A stretch of DNA of 64,000 nucleotides from Sphaerospermopsis torques-reginae ITEP-024. GTDB lineage: Bacteria > Cyanobacteriota > Cyanobacteriia > Cyanobacteriales > Nostocaceae. The position numbers were made by a program, and so were the translations under genes. The stretch lies in assembly GCF_019598945.1 (NCBI RefSeq), contig NZ_CP080598.1:1550001-1614000 (forward strand), written 5' to 3'. Shown one piece after another: positions 35,638-44,881 of the stretch (positions within the stretch are counted from its first letter, which is position 1; each line of letters starts with the position of its first letter). The notes beneath the pieces were generated by a model, which worked only from the letters and a program-made list of their open reading frames with translations, did no database searches and was not told the origin of the DNA.

Positions 35638-36604
35638 TAGATAAAATTTCTTGCGCTCTTTTGATATTATTACTGACAGAATTAGCTGAAGTTTGTAAAG
35701 CTGCTTTTTCTGTATCGTTGAGAGTCAATTCTAAAATACTTTCTACTCCACCACATCCCAAACGACAAGGAACACCAATCACTACATCATTTAAACCATA
35801 TTCACCTTGTAAATAAGCTGCAACTGGTAATAAGCGAGACTGATTTAATAAAATAGATTCTATCATCAAAGAAGTGGCAGAGGCAGGAGCAAAAAACGCG
35901 CCGCCTGTGTGCATTAATTCCACAATTTCTGCGCCACCGTTGCGGGTTCTTTGTACTAAACCTTCAATTTTTTCTGCATCTAATAATTCTGTAATCGGAA
36001 TACCATTAACAGTAGCATAACGGGCTAAAGGAACCATTAAATCACCGTGACTACCTAAAACCATTGCTTTGACATCAGCAGGTAAAACCCCTAATTCTAA
36101 AGCAATGAAAGTTTCAAATCTTGCTGAGTCTAAAACTCCAGCCATTCCCATGATTTGATTTCTGGGTAAACCTGTAACTTGCCAAGTTAAATAAGTCATC
36201 ACATCCAAAGGATTTGTGACGACAATAAAAATAGCATGGGGAGAATAAGCGATCGCATTTTTTGCCGCTTCAACCACAATTTTGGCATTGATTTTTAGCA
36301 AATCATCCCGACTCATTCCCGGTTTACGGGGAAAACCAGCGGTGATGACTACAATATTAGAATTAGCGGTATCTGCATAATTATTAGTACCGCTAATTTG
36401 CCGATTATGTAATTCTAATCCCCTCGCTTCTAGCAAATCTAAAGCTAAACCTTGGGGCATTCCTTCGACAATATCTAACAATACTACATCAGCTAAATTT
36501 TTCTCTGCAATGCGTTGGGCTAAAGTGCTACCAACTCTACCCGCACCCACAATAGTCACACGGGGAGATTTACAGGAAACAGTAGAAGAAAGTAAATAAG
36601 ACAT
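35618..36604 (-). CDS. mdh: Malate dehydrogenase (LDH/MDH family)
   Basis: About 328 residues. NAD motif VGAGRVGSTLA; substrate loop GFPRKPGMSRDDLL, with an Arg pair that selects malate/oxaloacetate over lactate; TNPLDVMTYL; catalytic His in GSHGDLMVPL. The ATG at 36604 is used; the frame also opens at TTG 36610. It has a slightly unusual acidic N-terminus before the Rossmann motif. The C-terminal NIGNRE and stop come from a TTCCCTA array read in reverse. Confidence 0.92.
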   Translation of the reverse strand: MSYLLSSTVSCKSPRVTIVGAGRVGSTLAQRIAEKNLADVVLLDIVEGMPQGLALDLLEARGLELHNRQISGTNNYADTANSNIVVITAGFPRKPGMSRDDLLKINAKIVVEAAKNAIAYSPHAIFIVVTNPLDVMTYLTWQVTGLPRNQIMGMAGVLDSARFETFIALELGVLPADVKAMVLGSHGDLMVPLARYATVNGIPITELLDAEKIEGLVQRTRNGGAEIVELMHTGGAFFAPASATSLMIESILLNQSRLLPVAAYLQGEYGLNDVVIGVPCRLGCGGVESILELTLNDTEKAALQTSANSVSNNIKRAQEILSNIGNRE

Positions 36605-36705
36605 AAGCAATATTTTCTTGACAATTGCAATTCCTGACTAATAGTAGAGTAGATTAGTAAATATTAATATCCACTGAAGTTAGAAATTAAATTTCTAATT
36701 TAATT

Positions 36706-36869
36706 GGGAGCATCCCAATTTGGAAAAAATCACCGCAGCAAAACCAAAAAATCTCTTAAACTCTCTTACCTTTGTGTCCTTTGCACCCTTTGCGGTTCAA
36801 TCATATCCAGTTCCTTGGATTATTTTATTTCCTTGGATAGAAATAAATTTACAAATTTGGGAAACTCCC
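36706..36869 (+). repeat. GGGA/TCCC-bounded interspersed element, copy 3
   Basis: Ends are GGGAGCATCCC (36706-36716, in a longer perfect stem AATTGGGA/TCCCAATT) and GGGAAACTCCC (36859-36869). The interior has CTCTTAAACTCTCTTACC, TTTGTGTCCTTTGC and GGTTCAATC like copy 2. The GC-rich module of about 50 bases is replaced by ACCCTTTG. Confidence 0.8.
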
Positions 36870-36877
36870 AATTATTT

Positions 36878-36927
36878 AGTCATCTTTAGATGACTTGAGC
36901 TATTAGCAAGGAACTTAAGTTCCTTGC
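36878..36927. repeat. Pair of perfect palindromes
   Basis: AGTCATCT-TT-AGATGACT at 36878-36895 and GCAAGGAACTTA followed by AGTTCCTTGC at 36906-36927. The first is shared exactly with the MITE at 48704-48957, where a different palindrome (an ACTGGGAA stem) follows it. The layout is therefore modular. It lies 29 bp after the ndhO stop on the ndhO strand and could act as a terminator, although no T-run follows. Confidence 0.75.
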
Positions 36928-36956
36928 GGGAATTGTACACTAAAGCACAACCTTTG

Positions 36957-37172
36957 TTATGCAAACTCTTCCAATTGTTCTAATTTTAACCAAATATTGG
37001 GAGTTGGTACTTTTCCGAACTTCACCAAAGCATAATCACCTTTAATATCTACTATTTCCCCTGGACTATCAAATAAATAGGAGGGAAAGCGAGTATCACT
37101 AGCTTTTGCTTCTACACTATTTTCCAACTTTTCGCGCACAGCACGAACCATATTTCCTTTTTTTACAGCCAT
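36957..37172 (-). CDS. ndhO: NAD(P)H-quinone oxidoreductase subunit O
   Basis: 71 residues, starting [20 protein letters not shown], then [20 protein letters not shown]. It matches the NDH-1 subunit O of cyanobacteria and chloroplasts, a peripheral stromal/cytoplasmic-side subunit of the complex in cyclic electron flow. NdhD of the same complex is encoded 8 kb away. Length is normal. Confidence 0.93.
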   Translation of the reverse strand: MAVKKGNMVRAVREKLENSVEAKASDTRFPSYLFDSPGEIVDIKGDYALVKFGKVPTPNIWLKLEQLEEFA

Positions 37173-37293
37173 GAGTTCCTCTGACGATTCATCAACGCTT
37201 TTACTAAAAATTTTATCTTGTGGGAAGATACAAAGGCAGATTTTCTTGAGCTAAAAAGATCAGAAACCCAAATACACGCGATGTATTAAATAC

Positions 37294-37806
37294 TTAAACA
37301 ATACGGTTGACAATTGTCCACACTTCTCCATCAGAACGGACATGAGGAACTGAGATAGTTTTAAATCCGGTAATAAAGGGTTTGTAGTAAACTTGCCAAT
37401 ACATGGGGCTAAGTTCATCAGCACAGGCTTTGAGCAGTTTAATTTCTTCTGCTAGTTCTTGTGCGAGTTCATTTACCCTTTGGGCGTGAATTTCGGCAAC
37501 TTTTTTGGCTGCTTCTAATTCTTGTTGTTTTTGAGAGAGACGTTTAGAAAAAGTTAGTGAACTATTTAACTGTGCTTGTTTTTGTTGTTTTTGTTGTTCT
37601 AAAAAGGCGATCGCATCATCAATACCTTTTAATTCTGCCGCAATTTCGGGATTTTCCCTAGCTTGCCGGCGATAAGCTTCTACTATTGCCAAGGTTGTGT
37701 TATTTTCACTGGATGCTATATGATTTTGGGTTAATACTGCCCTTTCTCTGAGGAGAGCTTGAATTTGTGAGTTTAGTTCATTGATTTCTGCTTGAATTTT
37801 ATTCAT
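37294..37806 (-). CDS. Coiled-coil protein, unknown
   Basis: About 170 residues from the ATG at 37806. Heptads occupy most of it (NELNSQIQALLRERAVLTQN, then EAAKKVAEIHAQRVNELAQE). The C-terminus MYWQVYYKPFITGFKTIS is not helical and looks conserved. I do not recognise the family. It is followed at a distance by the DUF433/DUF5615 pair on the same strand upstream. Confidence 0.65.
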   Translation of the reverse strand: MNKIQAEINELNSQIQALLRERAVLTQNHIASSENNTTLAIVEAYRRQARENPEIAAELKGIDDAIAFLEQQKQQKQAQLNSSLTFSKRLSQKQQELEAAKKVAEIHAQRVNELAQELAEEIKLLKACADELSPMYWQVYYKPFITGFKTISVPHVRSDGEVWTIVNRIV

Positions 37807-37847
37807 ATATATAATGATGAAAGAATACAATGCGATCGCACAACAGC

Positions 37848-37940
37848 TTACTTATCGGCTGAAAATATAATAATTGGAAAAATATCAATCAAACGGAGTG
37901 GCAACTTGGGAGAGAGATTTTCGTCAAAAAGTAATTTCAT
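37848..37940 (-). pseudogene. Truncated DUF5615 PIN-like toxin
   Basis: The frame starts with an ATG that overlaps the DUF433 stop (ATGA) and reads MKLLFDENLSPKLPLRLIDI then FPIIIFSADK and a stop after 30 codons. MKLLFDENLSPKL-RL-D-FP is the N-terminus of DUF5615 toxins, including the first acidic residues (D6, E7) of the PIN-like site. The rest of the usual 100-120 residues, including IVTKDxDF, is missing. The toxin is therefore a decayed remnant while its putative antitoxin stays intact. Confidence 0.8.
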
Positions 37941-38167
37941 ACAGATAATGGCACAGTCATAAATCGTCGCTCGCGGTCAGCAGCATAAGCGATGCACGCT
38001 TTAAAATCTTCCCGTGTTAGATCGGGAAAATCTTCCAGAATCTCTGCTTCTGTCATATCAGAGGCTAGGTACTCAAGCACTTCATAAACCGTTATCCGCA
38101 AACCGCGCACACAAGGCTTACCACCGCGTTTATTTGGTTCAATCGTGATGTAATCTCGGTAATTCAT
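37937..38167 (-). CDS. DUF433-family protein, probable antitoxin
   Basis: 76 residues: MNYRDYITIEPNKRGGKPCV, then RGLRITVYEVLEYLASDMTE and AEILEDFPDLTREDFKACIA. DUF433 is a small helical domain found before DUF5615 (PIN-like) genes, and it is usually viewed as the antitoxin. The ATG of the truncated DUF5615 frame overlaps its stop codon by four bases, typical of a toxin-antitoxin operon. Confidence 0.88.
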   Translation of the reverse strand: MNYRDYITIEPNKRGGKPCVRGLRITVYEVLEYLASDMTEAEILEDFPDLTREDFKACIAYAADRERRFMTVPLSV

Positions 38168-38304
38168 AAATAATTAATTAGTTGGATAAAATTAAATTCC
38201 TTTCCTCAACCTAACCAAAAACAGCGATTACCCTACGGCTATGGGGTAACTTAATCATATATAAATAATTATACCCCATCTGCAATACAATTACAAGATC
38301 GCAC

Positions 38305-39798
38305 TTATTTTGCAAATACCCCAGTTTCAATAATCGCTTTACACAGTTTATCAATTACTGGCACAGAAACACTATTACCGATTAATTTCATCCATCTTGA
38401 TCTTGACTCTGGTAATTTAAAATGTTTGGGAAAACCCTGTATTAAACAAGCTTCGCTTTGAGTAATTTTTCTAAATTCTTGTTTTCTATAAACTTCCTCG
38501 ATGAATTTTTGTTTAAAATCATGATGATTTTGGGCAGAAATGGTTTTTAAAGTGATAAAATCATTAGTATCACTTGCCACTAATGTAGGAAAAATATCAG
38601 AACTTGGTAAAAATATCCGATTTACACCAAATAATCCTGTACTTATTTTAGTTTTTTTAAAATCATAACGAATTTCTGTACATTCAATAATATTTTTGGC
38701 TTTAAGAGATGCAATAACTTTCATAATTGGAATCTTTTTGATTTTCAATTCCTTTTGTTTTTTCAAATTATCAACAATGATTTCTTGATTGTTTTTCAAT
38801 GACAGTATAAATTCTTCATCCTTTGTTAAATCATTAATATGATACTGCTTAACAATAAAACGATACTCTTCAACCTTTAATATTTCTAATTTGATCAATT
38901 CATCAATTTCAGATTGTGTAATTGACGGATCTAGACTTTGGAAATGTGCTAATGACAATGGGTTTCCATCTAATTCACCATAATTACTTTTTCTTCTGTT
39001 TTTCAGTAATAATAAACAAATATCTTTCTGTCTTTGAGTAGTATCAATAATATCCCAAGAATGTATAGTTGTATGACCATTTCTCAGATCATTAAACAAA
39101 AAGTAATCATTGAATCCGTTTGTTGTTGAAAGACTCATACTTTTAGATTCAACAACATTTCCCAATAAGTCTCTTTGAATGATTTTACTTTCTTGTTTGT
39201 TTTCTGTTTGAGGCGAATTAATACCTAAAATATCACCTAACTTGAGCTTATTTTCTAGAGGTTTGGGTAATACAAACTTTTGGAAATATGCCTTTTCCTT
39301 AAAGCCAATGATATATACTCGAATCCTATTTTGTGGTACACCATAATCAAAAGAGTTAATTACAAAATAGTTAGCATAATATCCAGCTTGCTCAATTCTT
39401 TTTAAGACATAAGATAAAGCATTTTGATTGCGAGGATCAACCAAACCTTTAACATTTTCAAAAATAAATACCTTGGGTTGAGATTGTTCCAGTAAATAAA
39501 TTGTATCATTCCATAACTGACCTCGATCATCATTAAAACCTAAATTTTTACCAGCAATAGACCAACTTTGACAAGGAACACCAGCAGTTAAAAAATCGTG
39601 AGGTGGTAATTGTTTGATTTTGGTAATATCTCCCAAATTCAAACTAGGTGAAACTTGAAAATTTTCACAATATGTATTAATTGCATCCTGATTTATTTCA
39701 CTAAACCCTATACAATCACCACCATTATTACTTAATCCAATTTTAAACCCACCAATTCCCGCAAAAAGATCAATAAAAGTAAACCTTCCATTTTGCAT
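38305..39798 (-). CDS. DNA (cytosine-5) methyltransferase
   Basis: 497 residues with C5-MTase motifs in order: I FIDLFAGIGGFKIGL (8-22), IV AGVPCQSWS (Cys76 nucleophile), VI FIFENVKGL (Glu114), VIII QNRIRVY (156-162) and X GNSVSVPVI (474-482). The target-recognition region and a long helical insert lie between VIII and X. The insert at about 230-380 resembles a winged helix (RQKDICLLLLKNRRKSNYGE), like that in a subset of restriction-type MTases. No endonuclease or repair nicking gene is adjacent, so it is either solitary or has lost a partner. The recognition sequence cannot be inferred. Confidence 0.92.
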   Translation of the reverse strand: MQNGRFTFIDLFAGIGGFKIGLSNNGGDCIGFSEINQDAINTYCENFQVSPSLNLGDITKIKQLPPHDFLTAGVPCQSWSIAGKNLGFNDDRGQLWNDTIYLLEQSQPKVFIFENVKGLVDPRNQNALSYVLKRIEQAGYYANYFVINSFDYGVPQNRIRVYIIGFKEKAYFQKFVLPKPLENKLKLGDILGINSPQTENKQESKIIQRDLLGNVVESKSMSLSTTNGFNDYFLFNDLRNGHTTIHSWDIIDTTQRQKDICLLLLKNRRKSNYGELDGNPLSLAHFQSLDPSITQSEIDELIKLEILKVEEYRFIVKQYHINDLTKDEEFILSLKNNQEIIVDNLKKQKELKIKKIPIMKVIASLKAKNIIECTEIRYDFKKTKISTGLFGVNRIFLPSSDIFPTLVASDTNDFITLKTISAQNHHDFKQKFIEEVYRKQEFRKITQSEACLIQGFPKHFKLPESRSRWMKLIGNSVSVPVIDKLCKAIIETGVFAK

Positions 39799-39943
39799 TC
39801 TAGATATTTGATATTAATGAAATTCACGACTTACAAAAAATATCTCTCAAACCCCCTTTCCTTCTTGTTCTTCGTGTCTTCGTGGTTCATTTCTCCCGTA
39901 AATCGTGGGTAAATTCTGTTATTGATAAATTAAGAATTACGAA

Positions 39944-40855
39944 TTATAAAATCACCGCCCCTTGTATATCAATAGGGAGCGATCGCGCATTAGCAATAAT
40001 TCCTGCCTGTTTCCAAGCATTAGCCATTGCTGTGGCTACACCAGAACTATGTAGATAATCTGTTAAAGCTAAAAGCGTCGGACCAGCACCACTAATAACC
40101 ATCCCATAAGCGCCAGCAGCTATAGCAGCAGCTTCCACAGCATCATAACCAGGAATTAAAGCTTTACGATAGGGTTGATGTAATTTATCTTGCAAAGCCG
40201 CCCTTAACCATTCTTCCCGACTCGTTGCCAAAGCCCGCAATAATAAACCCAAATGAGCAGCATTAAAAATCGCATCAGCCCGACTTATTTCCGTAGGTAA
40301 AACCTTACGTGCTTCCGAAGTGGATAACTCAAAATCAGGAATTGCCACCACAGGTATAATATCTCTGTGCCAAGTCAGATCACAAATTTCCCAACCATTA
40401 CTGCCAGTAGCAGCTAAACGACATCCACCCAAAAAAGCGGGTACAACATTATCAGGATGTCCTTCCATAGCGATCGCCAATTCCATTACCTGCACATCAG
40501 ACAACGGCGAACCCGCTAACGCATTACCAGCAACCAACCCACCCACAATAGCAGTAGCAGAACTTCCCAAACCCCGCGCCAAAGGTACACCCAACTTAAT
40601 CTCTATTTTCACAGCAGGCGGAGTTTCTTGGATATGCTCATATAACTTCACAAAAGCCTGATAAAGCAGATTACTTTCATCAGTTTGCACCTTTTTGGCT
40701 TCTGTACCAGAAACTTGAATCACCAAACCGCCCAGATTGCGAGTAAACTTAAATTGATTGTGCAGTTGTAAAGCCGCACCGATGCAGTCAAAACCAGGAC
40801 CCAAATTAGCAGTAGTAGCAGGAACTTGAACAGTAACAGTAGAAATAGTAGACAT
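39944..40855 (-). CDS. thrB: Homoserine kinase
   Basis: About 303 residues. A GHMP kinase that phosphorylates homoserine for threonine synthesis. It begins [20 protein letters not shown], with the P-loop-like [20 protein letters not shown] and the C-terminal [12 protein letters not shown] 40855 is preferred over 40876, because the family starts just before [18 protein letters not shown]. It stands alone on the minus strand, divergent from the small 40993 gene. Confidence 0.94.
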   Translation of the reverse strand: MSTISTVTVQVPATTANLGPGFDCIGAALQLHNQFKFTRNLGGLVIQVSGTEAKKVQTDESNLLYQAFVKLYEHIQETPPAVKIEIKLGVPLARGLGSSATAIVGGLVAGNALAGSPLSDVQVMELAIAMEGHPDNVVPAFLGGCRLAATGSNGWEICDLTWHRDIIPVVAIPDFELSTSEARKVLPTEISRADAIFNAAHLGLLLRALATSREEWLRAALQDKLHQPYRKALIPGYDAVEAAAIAAGAYGMVISGAGPTLLALTDYLHSSGVATAMANAWKQAGIIANARSLPIDIQGAVIL

Positions 40856-40992
40856 TTGCCGATATTTATTAATCAATAAAATAGCATCTCATGGAAAGGA
40901 ATAATCTAACACTAAAACTGACATTTTAGACAGCGATCGCTTGGAATAAACACAAACTCACTGGAATTGCAATCACGACGTACCATAACCCG

Positions 40993-41217
40993 ATGAAAAA
41001 AACCACGTCTATGGATAAAATCAAGCAATTGGAAAGCAGAGTTAATGACATATCAAGCGGTTGCAATACAGTTTATAAAGAAGGAATATATTCCACTTTT
41101 TACTACAAGATTATACCTCTAAACAAAGATCCAAATTTGGGACGTAAGGACATCATAGAAATTCTCAACATTGCAGACACCGCAGAAAAAGAGCTAGATA
41201 GCAAAGATACATTGTAA
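40993..41217 (+). CDS. Small unknown protein
   Basis: 74 residues, charged, with heptad-like start (MDKIKQLESRVNDISS) and an acidic helical C-terminus (DIIEILNIADTAEKELDSKD). Not recognised. It lies 28 bp upstream of the exported-protein gene on the same strand and may be co-transcribed with it. Confidence 0.5.
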   Translation: MKKTTSMDKIKQLESRVNDISSGCNTVYKEGIYSTFYYKIIPLNKDPNLGRKDIIEILNIADTAEKELDSKDTL

Positions 41218-41245
41218 ACAATTCAAAATTGAAGACAGGAAAATT

Positions 41246-41857
41246 ATGCAAAAAAGTAAAGTCTTGGGAATTGTATGTATTCCCTTGCTGCTAGTAGAGG
41301 CAGTCTTTATACCTGCTGCTCATGGGTTGGATGCAAGAAAGCTATACCAGCTATGTTCTCGCTTTCCCCTCAATTCCCAATGTCAGGGTTACGAAACCCC
41401 TATAGCTTTGGATGATCGAGCCGGAAAAATAGGTGATTGTATCTTTAAAAATAATGAGGTAGAAAGCCGAGGACTTTGTAAGATTACTGTCAATGATACA
41501 GGCATTACCATCTACCAAGAAACTGGCAAAGAACTGGAAATTATTAACGATAAAAAATCTACTCGTACCGTAAACATAACCCCGACTAGCGTGGGTAGAA
41601 TTCAATATCGTGAAGATGAAAAAGATAATACAGAGGCAAAGGTTGTCAACACTATCCTATTTGGAGTTGCTGGGTTGCTACTCACTCCTAACAAAAAAGT
41701 ATCAGAAATTGAGATTGATTATATATCAACTACTCCCCAAGATACCAGCCAAGAAAAAAGTGAGAACTCTTTAAGGCTATTTGTTGAGCGAGAAACTGGT
41801 AGAGAACTGCGATCGCAGTTAGAAAAAATCACTGGTCGTCAAGCAGAAATTCCATAA
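41246..41857 (+). CDS. Exported unknown protein
   Basis: 203 residues. Signal peptide MQKSKVLGIVCIPLLLVEAV, then FIPAAHG. The mature region begins with a Cys-containing segment (LYQLCSRFPLNSQCQGY) that also occurs in other small cyanobacterial exported proteins. A predicted beta-rich middle contains CIFKNNEVESRGLCKITVND. A hydrophobic stretch AKVVNTILFGVAGLLLTPNK may be a second membrane or buried segment. Its position before the SBBP/DUF4114 gene suggests a cell-surface locus. Confidence 0.6.
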   Translation: MQKSKVLGIVCIPLLLVEAVFIPAAHGLDARKLYQLCSRFPLNSQCQGYETPIALDDRAGKIGDCIFKNNEVESRGLCKITVNDTGITIYQETGKELEIINDKKSTRTVNITPTSVGRIQYREDEKDNTEAKVVNTILFGVAGLLLTPNKKVSEIEIDYISTTPQDTSQEKSENSLRLFVERETGRELRSQLEKITGRQAEIP

Positions 41858-41921
41858 ACTAAACTTTGAGCCGAAAAATTAACGGCAAAAGAAATTTACT
41901 AGCAACTAATACATATCTATC

Positions 41922-44258
41922 ATGAGCAACATTAACAACGTCTTGTGGGCGCAGCAATTTGGCGGCACATCACCTGATACTGGCTGGAACATCGCGGCCG
42001 ATACTTCAGGTAATACCTATGTAACAGGAGCTTTCAAAGGTACAGCTACCTTTGGTAATACTACCCTCACCCACACAGGTTTGGGTTCTAGCGATGCCTT
42101 CATCGCCAAATTAGACAGCAATAAAAACGTCTTGTGGGCGCAAAAATTGGTTGGAGCATCGTCTGCTCAAGGCTTTGGCATCACTGTCGATGAGTCTGGT
42201 AACAGCTACGCCACAGGGTTTTTCACAGGTACAGCCACCTTTGGCAACACTACCCTCACCAGTGCAGGCAATGAGGATGCCTTCATTACTAAGCTCAACA
42301 GTAGTGGCAAATTTCTCTGGGCGCAAAAATTGGGTGGTACGTCATCTGACTCTGGGTACAGCATCACTACCGATGGCGTAGGCAACACTTATGTTACTGG
42401 CGTACTAAATACAATAAGTTCACCTGGAAATATTAACGCACCCACAAATACCTATACGAGCGATGATGCTTTCATCACTAAACTAGACAACAAGGGTAAC
42501 ATCCTCTGGACAAAAAACTTGGGTGGTGCTTTTTTAGCTGATAGAGGTATTGGCATTACCTCTGACATAACAGGTAACACCTATGCCACAGGATTTTTCT
42601 CAGGTACTACCACCTTTGGTAATATCAGCCTCTCCAGTGTAGGAAATGAAGATGGTTTCATCACTAAGCTTGACACCAGTGGAAACTTCCTGTGGGCGCA
42701 AAGATTGGGAGGTACTTTGTCTGATGGAGGTGTTGGCATTACCTCTGATGAAGCAGGGAACATTTACGTAACGGGAATCTTTCGAGACACTGCCAGCTTT
42801 GGCAGCGCCACCCTTACTAGTGCAGGTGATGAGGATGCATTTGTCGCCAAGTTTGACAATAATGGTAAAGCTCTGTGGGCAAAGAATTTGGGCAGTACCG
42901 GGGTTGATGAAGGTTTAGGAATCGTCACTGATGGACTGGGTAATGTATATGTTACAGGGGTTTTCAGTGGCACTGCCAGCTTTGGTAGCACCACCCTCAG
43001 CAGTACAGGTGATGCTGATGCCTTCATTGCCAAGCTTGACAGCAATGGTAATGTCCTATCGGCTCAGAAATTTGGCAGTACATCCCTCGACCTCGGTATT
43101 GGCATCGCCAGCGACAGCAAGGGTAACATCTACGCTACGGGAGGCTTTGGGAATACTGCCACCTTTGGTAATACCAGCCTCACCAGTGCTGGCAGCATAG
43201 ATGCCTTTATTGTCAAGCTTGGGGATGAAGTAGGGGAAACACAAATCACTCTAATACCTAATAATACTGACAGCGTATTCAATCTTAACGGTGCTGCAAC
43301 CCCTATACAGTTTCTCCTCAAAAGTGCCAGTCCTAGTGTTGTCAACGAAATTGGACTATTTACTGTAGACGATGATCAAGGAACTATAGACGGTATTGCG
43401 CCCAACGATTCTAATTACACTCAAGCGGTGCTGTCACGTTCTCGCAGTATTTTCTCAACTTTAGGAAATTCGCCCAACGGATTTGATACTAACCTCACCC
43501 GGACTCTAGACCTCGATGCTGGTATTCGCTTCCGCCTCCTATTAGTACAAAACGGCACTCTCGATGGTTTAAGGAATGGTACAGTACCACTGTCACAATT
43601 GTTGCTATCCTCTCCTGCCTCCTTGCAAGTTTCTGACGTAGGTAACAGCACCTTTGACCTGCGTTTTGAAGATAGCGGTAGTGGTCAGTTCAATGATGCA
43701 GTGGTGCAAATGCAACTGGGAACAGAAGCTGACAAACCTATAGGTACTAATCTACAAGACCAGCAGGAAGGTGAGGTACTTGACTTACGTGGGCTAACAG
43801 ATACGCAAACGGCAACATTTACGGTCAACCGTGAGGCAGCATATAACAACTTTGTCGGGTTCTTTCGTGTAGCTGATGCCAACGGTAGTATTGATATCAA
43901 CGGTGACGGTATAGGGGATTTGCTACCCGGACAAACAGGTTATGGAGAAGTTGCGGTAAAGAACCGTGTCGGTGGTATTAACCTGAGTGTGGGAAACCAA
44001 GGTCAAGCAAGCTTTACGGGTCAGTTTGAGGGTGGCTCAATATTTGCGCCGTTTCTCATTGTCAATGGCACACCAGACCAATTTCTTGATAGCAACCCCA
44101 ATAATAACCCCGCCATTTACTTCCCGTATCTTGGTGCAAATTCGGACAAAGTAGACCATGTGCGGATGTTAGGCAACAATGTCTTCGGATTTGAGGACTT
44201 GCCCAATGGTGGTGATAAAGATTTCAATGATATCATCGTTAGCGTCAAGTTCAACTGA
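41922..44258 (+). CDS. Seven-repeat SBBP beta-propeller protein with DUF4114-like end
   Basis: 778 residues. Residues 5 to about 440 hold seven repeats of about 62 residues of the type LWAQxLGGTSSDxGxGITxD, followed by SGNxYxTGxFxGTATFGxxT and LxSAGxxDAFIxKLDxxGN. They fit SBBP blades, and seven would close a propeller. The region about 440-600 is unassigned. The end VFGFEDLPNGGDKDFNDIIV is the DUF4114 signature, a Ca-binding surface domain. There is no classical signal peptide, so it may be exported by a type I system through its C-terminus. The substrate or partner is unknown. Confidence 0.85.
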   Translation: MSNINNVLWAQQFGGTSPDTGWNIAADTSGNTYVTGAFKGTATFGNTTLTHTGLGSSDAFIAKLDSNKNVLWAQKLVGASSAQGFGITVDESGNSYATGFFTGTATFGNTTLTSAGNEDAFITKLNSSGKFLWAQKLGGTSSDSGYSITTDGVGNTYVTGVLNTISSPGNINAPTNTYTSDDAFITKLDNKGNILWTKNLGGAFLADRGIGITSDITGNTYATGFFSGTTTFGNISLSSVGNEDGFITKLDTSGNFLWAQRLGGTLSDGGVGITSDEAGNIYVTGIFRDTASFGSATLTSAGDEDAFVAKFDNNGKALWAKNLGSTGVDEGLGIVTDGLGNVYVTGVFSGTASFGSTTLSSTGDADAFIAKLDSNGNVLSAQKFGSTSLDLGIGIASDSKGNIYATGGFGNTATFGNTSLTSAGSIDAFIVKLGDEVGETQITLIPNNTDSVFNLNGAATPIQFLLKSASPSVVNEIGLFTVDDDQGTIDGIAPNDSNYTQAVLSRSRSIFSTLGNSPNGFDTNLTRTLDLDAGIRFRLLLVQNGTLDGLRNGTVPLSQLLLSSPASLQVSDVGNSTFDLRFEDSGSGQFNDAVVQMQLGTEADKPIGTNLQDQQEGEVLDLRGLTDTQTATFTVNREAAYNNFVGFFRVADANGSIDINGDGIGDLLPGQTGYGEVAVKNRVGGINLSVGNQGQASFTGQFEGGSIFAPFLIVNGTPDQFLDSNPNNNPAIYFPYLGANSDKVDHVRMLGNNVFGFEDLPNGGDKDFNDIIVSVKFN

Positions 44259-44375
44259 TTTCTGGCTCTCAATACTATGACTTTGAGTAATAGAGAAGCT
44301 TTTAATTATTGTGCGGAGATTTGTGAAATTTCCGCTTCATAAATAATTCTTGAACTACATTCAATAGGTTAAATT

Positions 44376-44676
44376 ATGTGGACTAAACTTATCCGAAGAT
44401 TGTCTCTATTTTGCGTTGCTCTATTTTTCACTATTGCACTTTCTCTCAATCATGCTGGCGCACAAACACCTCTTTTCAGCAATCAATAATCGAAAATGTC
44501 CTGAATGTGAAAAATTTACGCTCAACAGGAATTCTACAATATTAGTTGCTGCAACGACTAGCAGTACAGGAAAGAAAAGAGTAACCCACCACTGTACAAA
44601 CTGCTCATACCATAACGAGTATGAAGAAGTAATTCCAGTAATTAGTGAAAGTAGTGGTGGCGGCGGCGGCGGTTAA
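44376..44676 (+). pseudogene. Degenerate TPM-domain (YgcG-like) gene
   Basis: From an ATG at 44376 one frame reads a signal peptide (MWTKLIRRLSLFCVALFFTI, then ALSLNHAGAQTPLFSNQ) and stops at 44489. In another frame, from about 44455, the C-terminal part of TPM-type proteins is readable: RKCPECEKFTLNRN, HHCTNCSYHNEYEEVIPVIS and SGGGGGG (a zinc ribbon and a Gly-rich tail). The central TPM domain (about 150 residues) is missing and the frames differ. This fits an internal deletion that left both ends. The 86-residue downstream frame alone could also be a genuine small protein. Confidence 0.6.
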
Positions 44677-44737
44677 TTCGTAACCCACATTTCACAGAAA
44701 AACACTCACAAATTGCTTTCCTAGATATCAAAATTGA

Positions 44738-44785
44738 TATAAAAAAAGGGGTAATCAAATTTAAGATTACTCTTTCTTTTATCAA
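44738..44785 (+). terminator. Terminator-like hairpin
   Basis: GGGGTAATC paired with GATTACTCTT, preceded by A7 and followed by a TTTCTTTTAT tract. It would serve the plus-strand gene fragment ending at 44676 and, because of the upstream A-run, may also act on the minus strand. Confidence 0.55.
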
Positions 44786-44881
44786 TGTTTTTGACTAGAT
44801 ATCAAGAGAGCGATCGCCGATTACAAATTTTGTCACACTCTCAATAGAAATAAGTAAGTAGGCTTAATTAACTGTTAGATA

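Larger units (their letters stand above)
36605..36956. other. 352-bp gap with element copy 3 and palindromes
   Basis: It holds copy 3 of the GGGA/TCCC element (36706-36869) and two perfect palindromes (36878-36895, 36906-36927). No gene or tRNA. Confidence 0.6.

Noticed and set aside
42764-43045. Several reverse frames under the SBBP repeats (42111-43900)
   Set aside because: They repeat with the SBBP period and so are mirror images of the blades.
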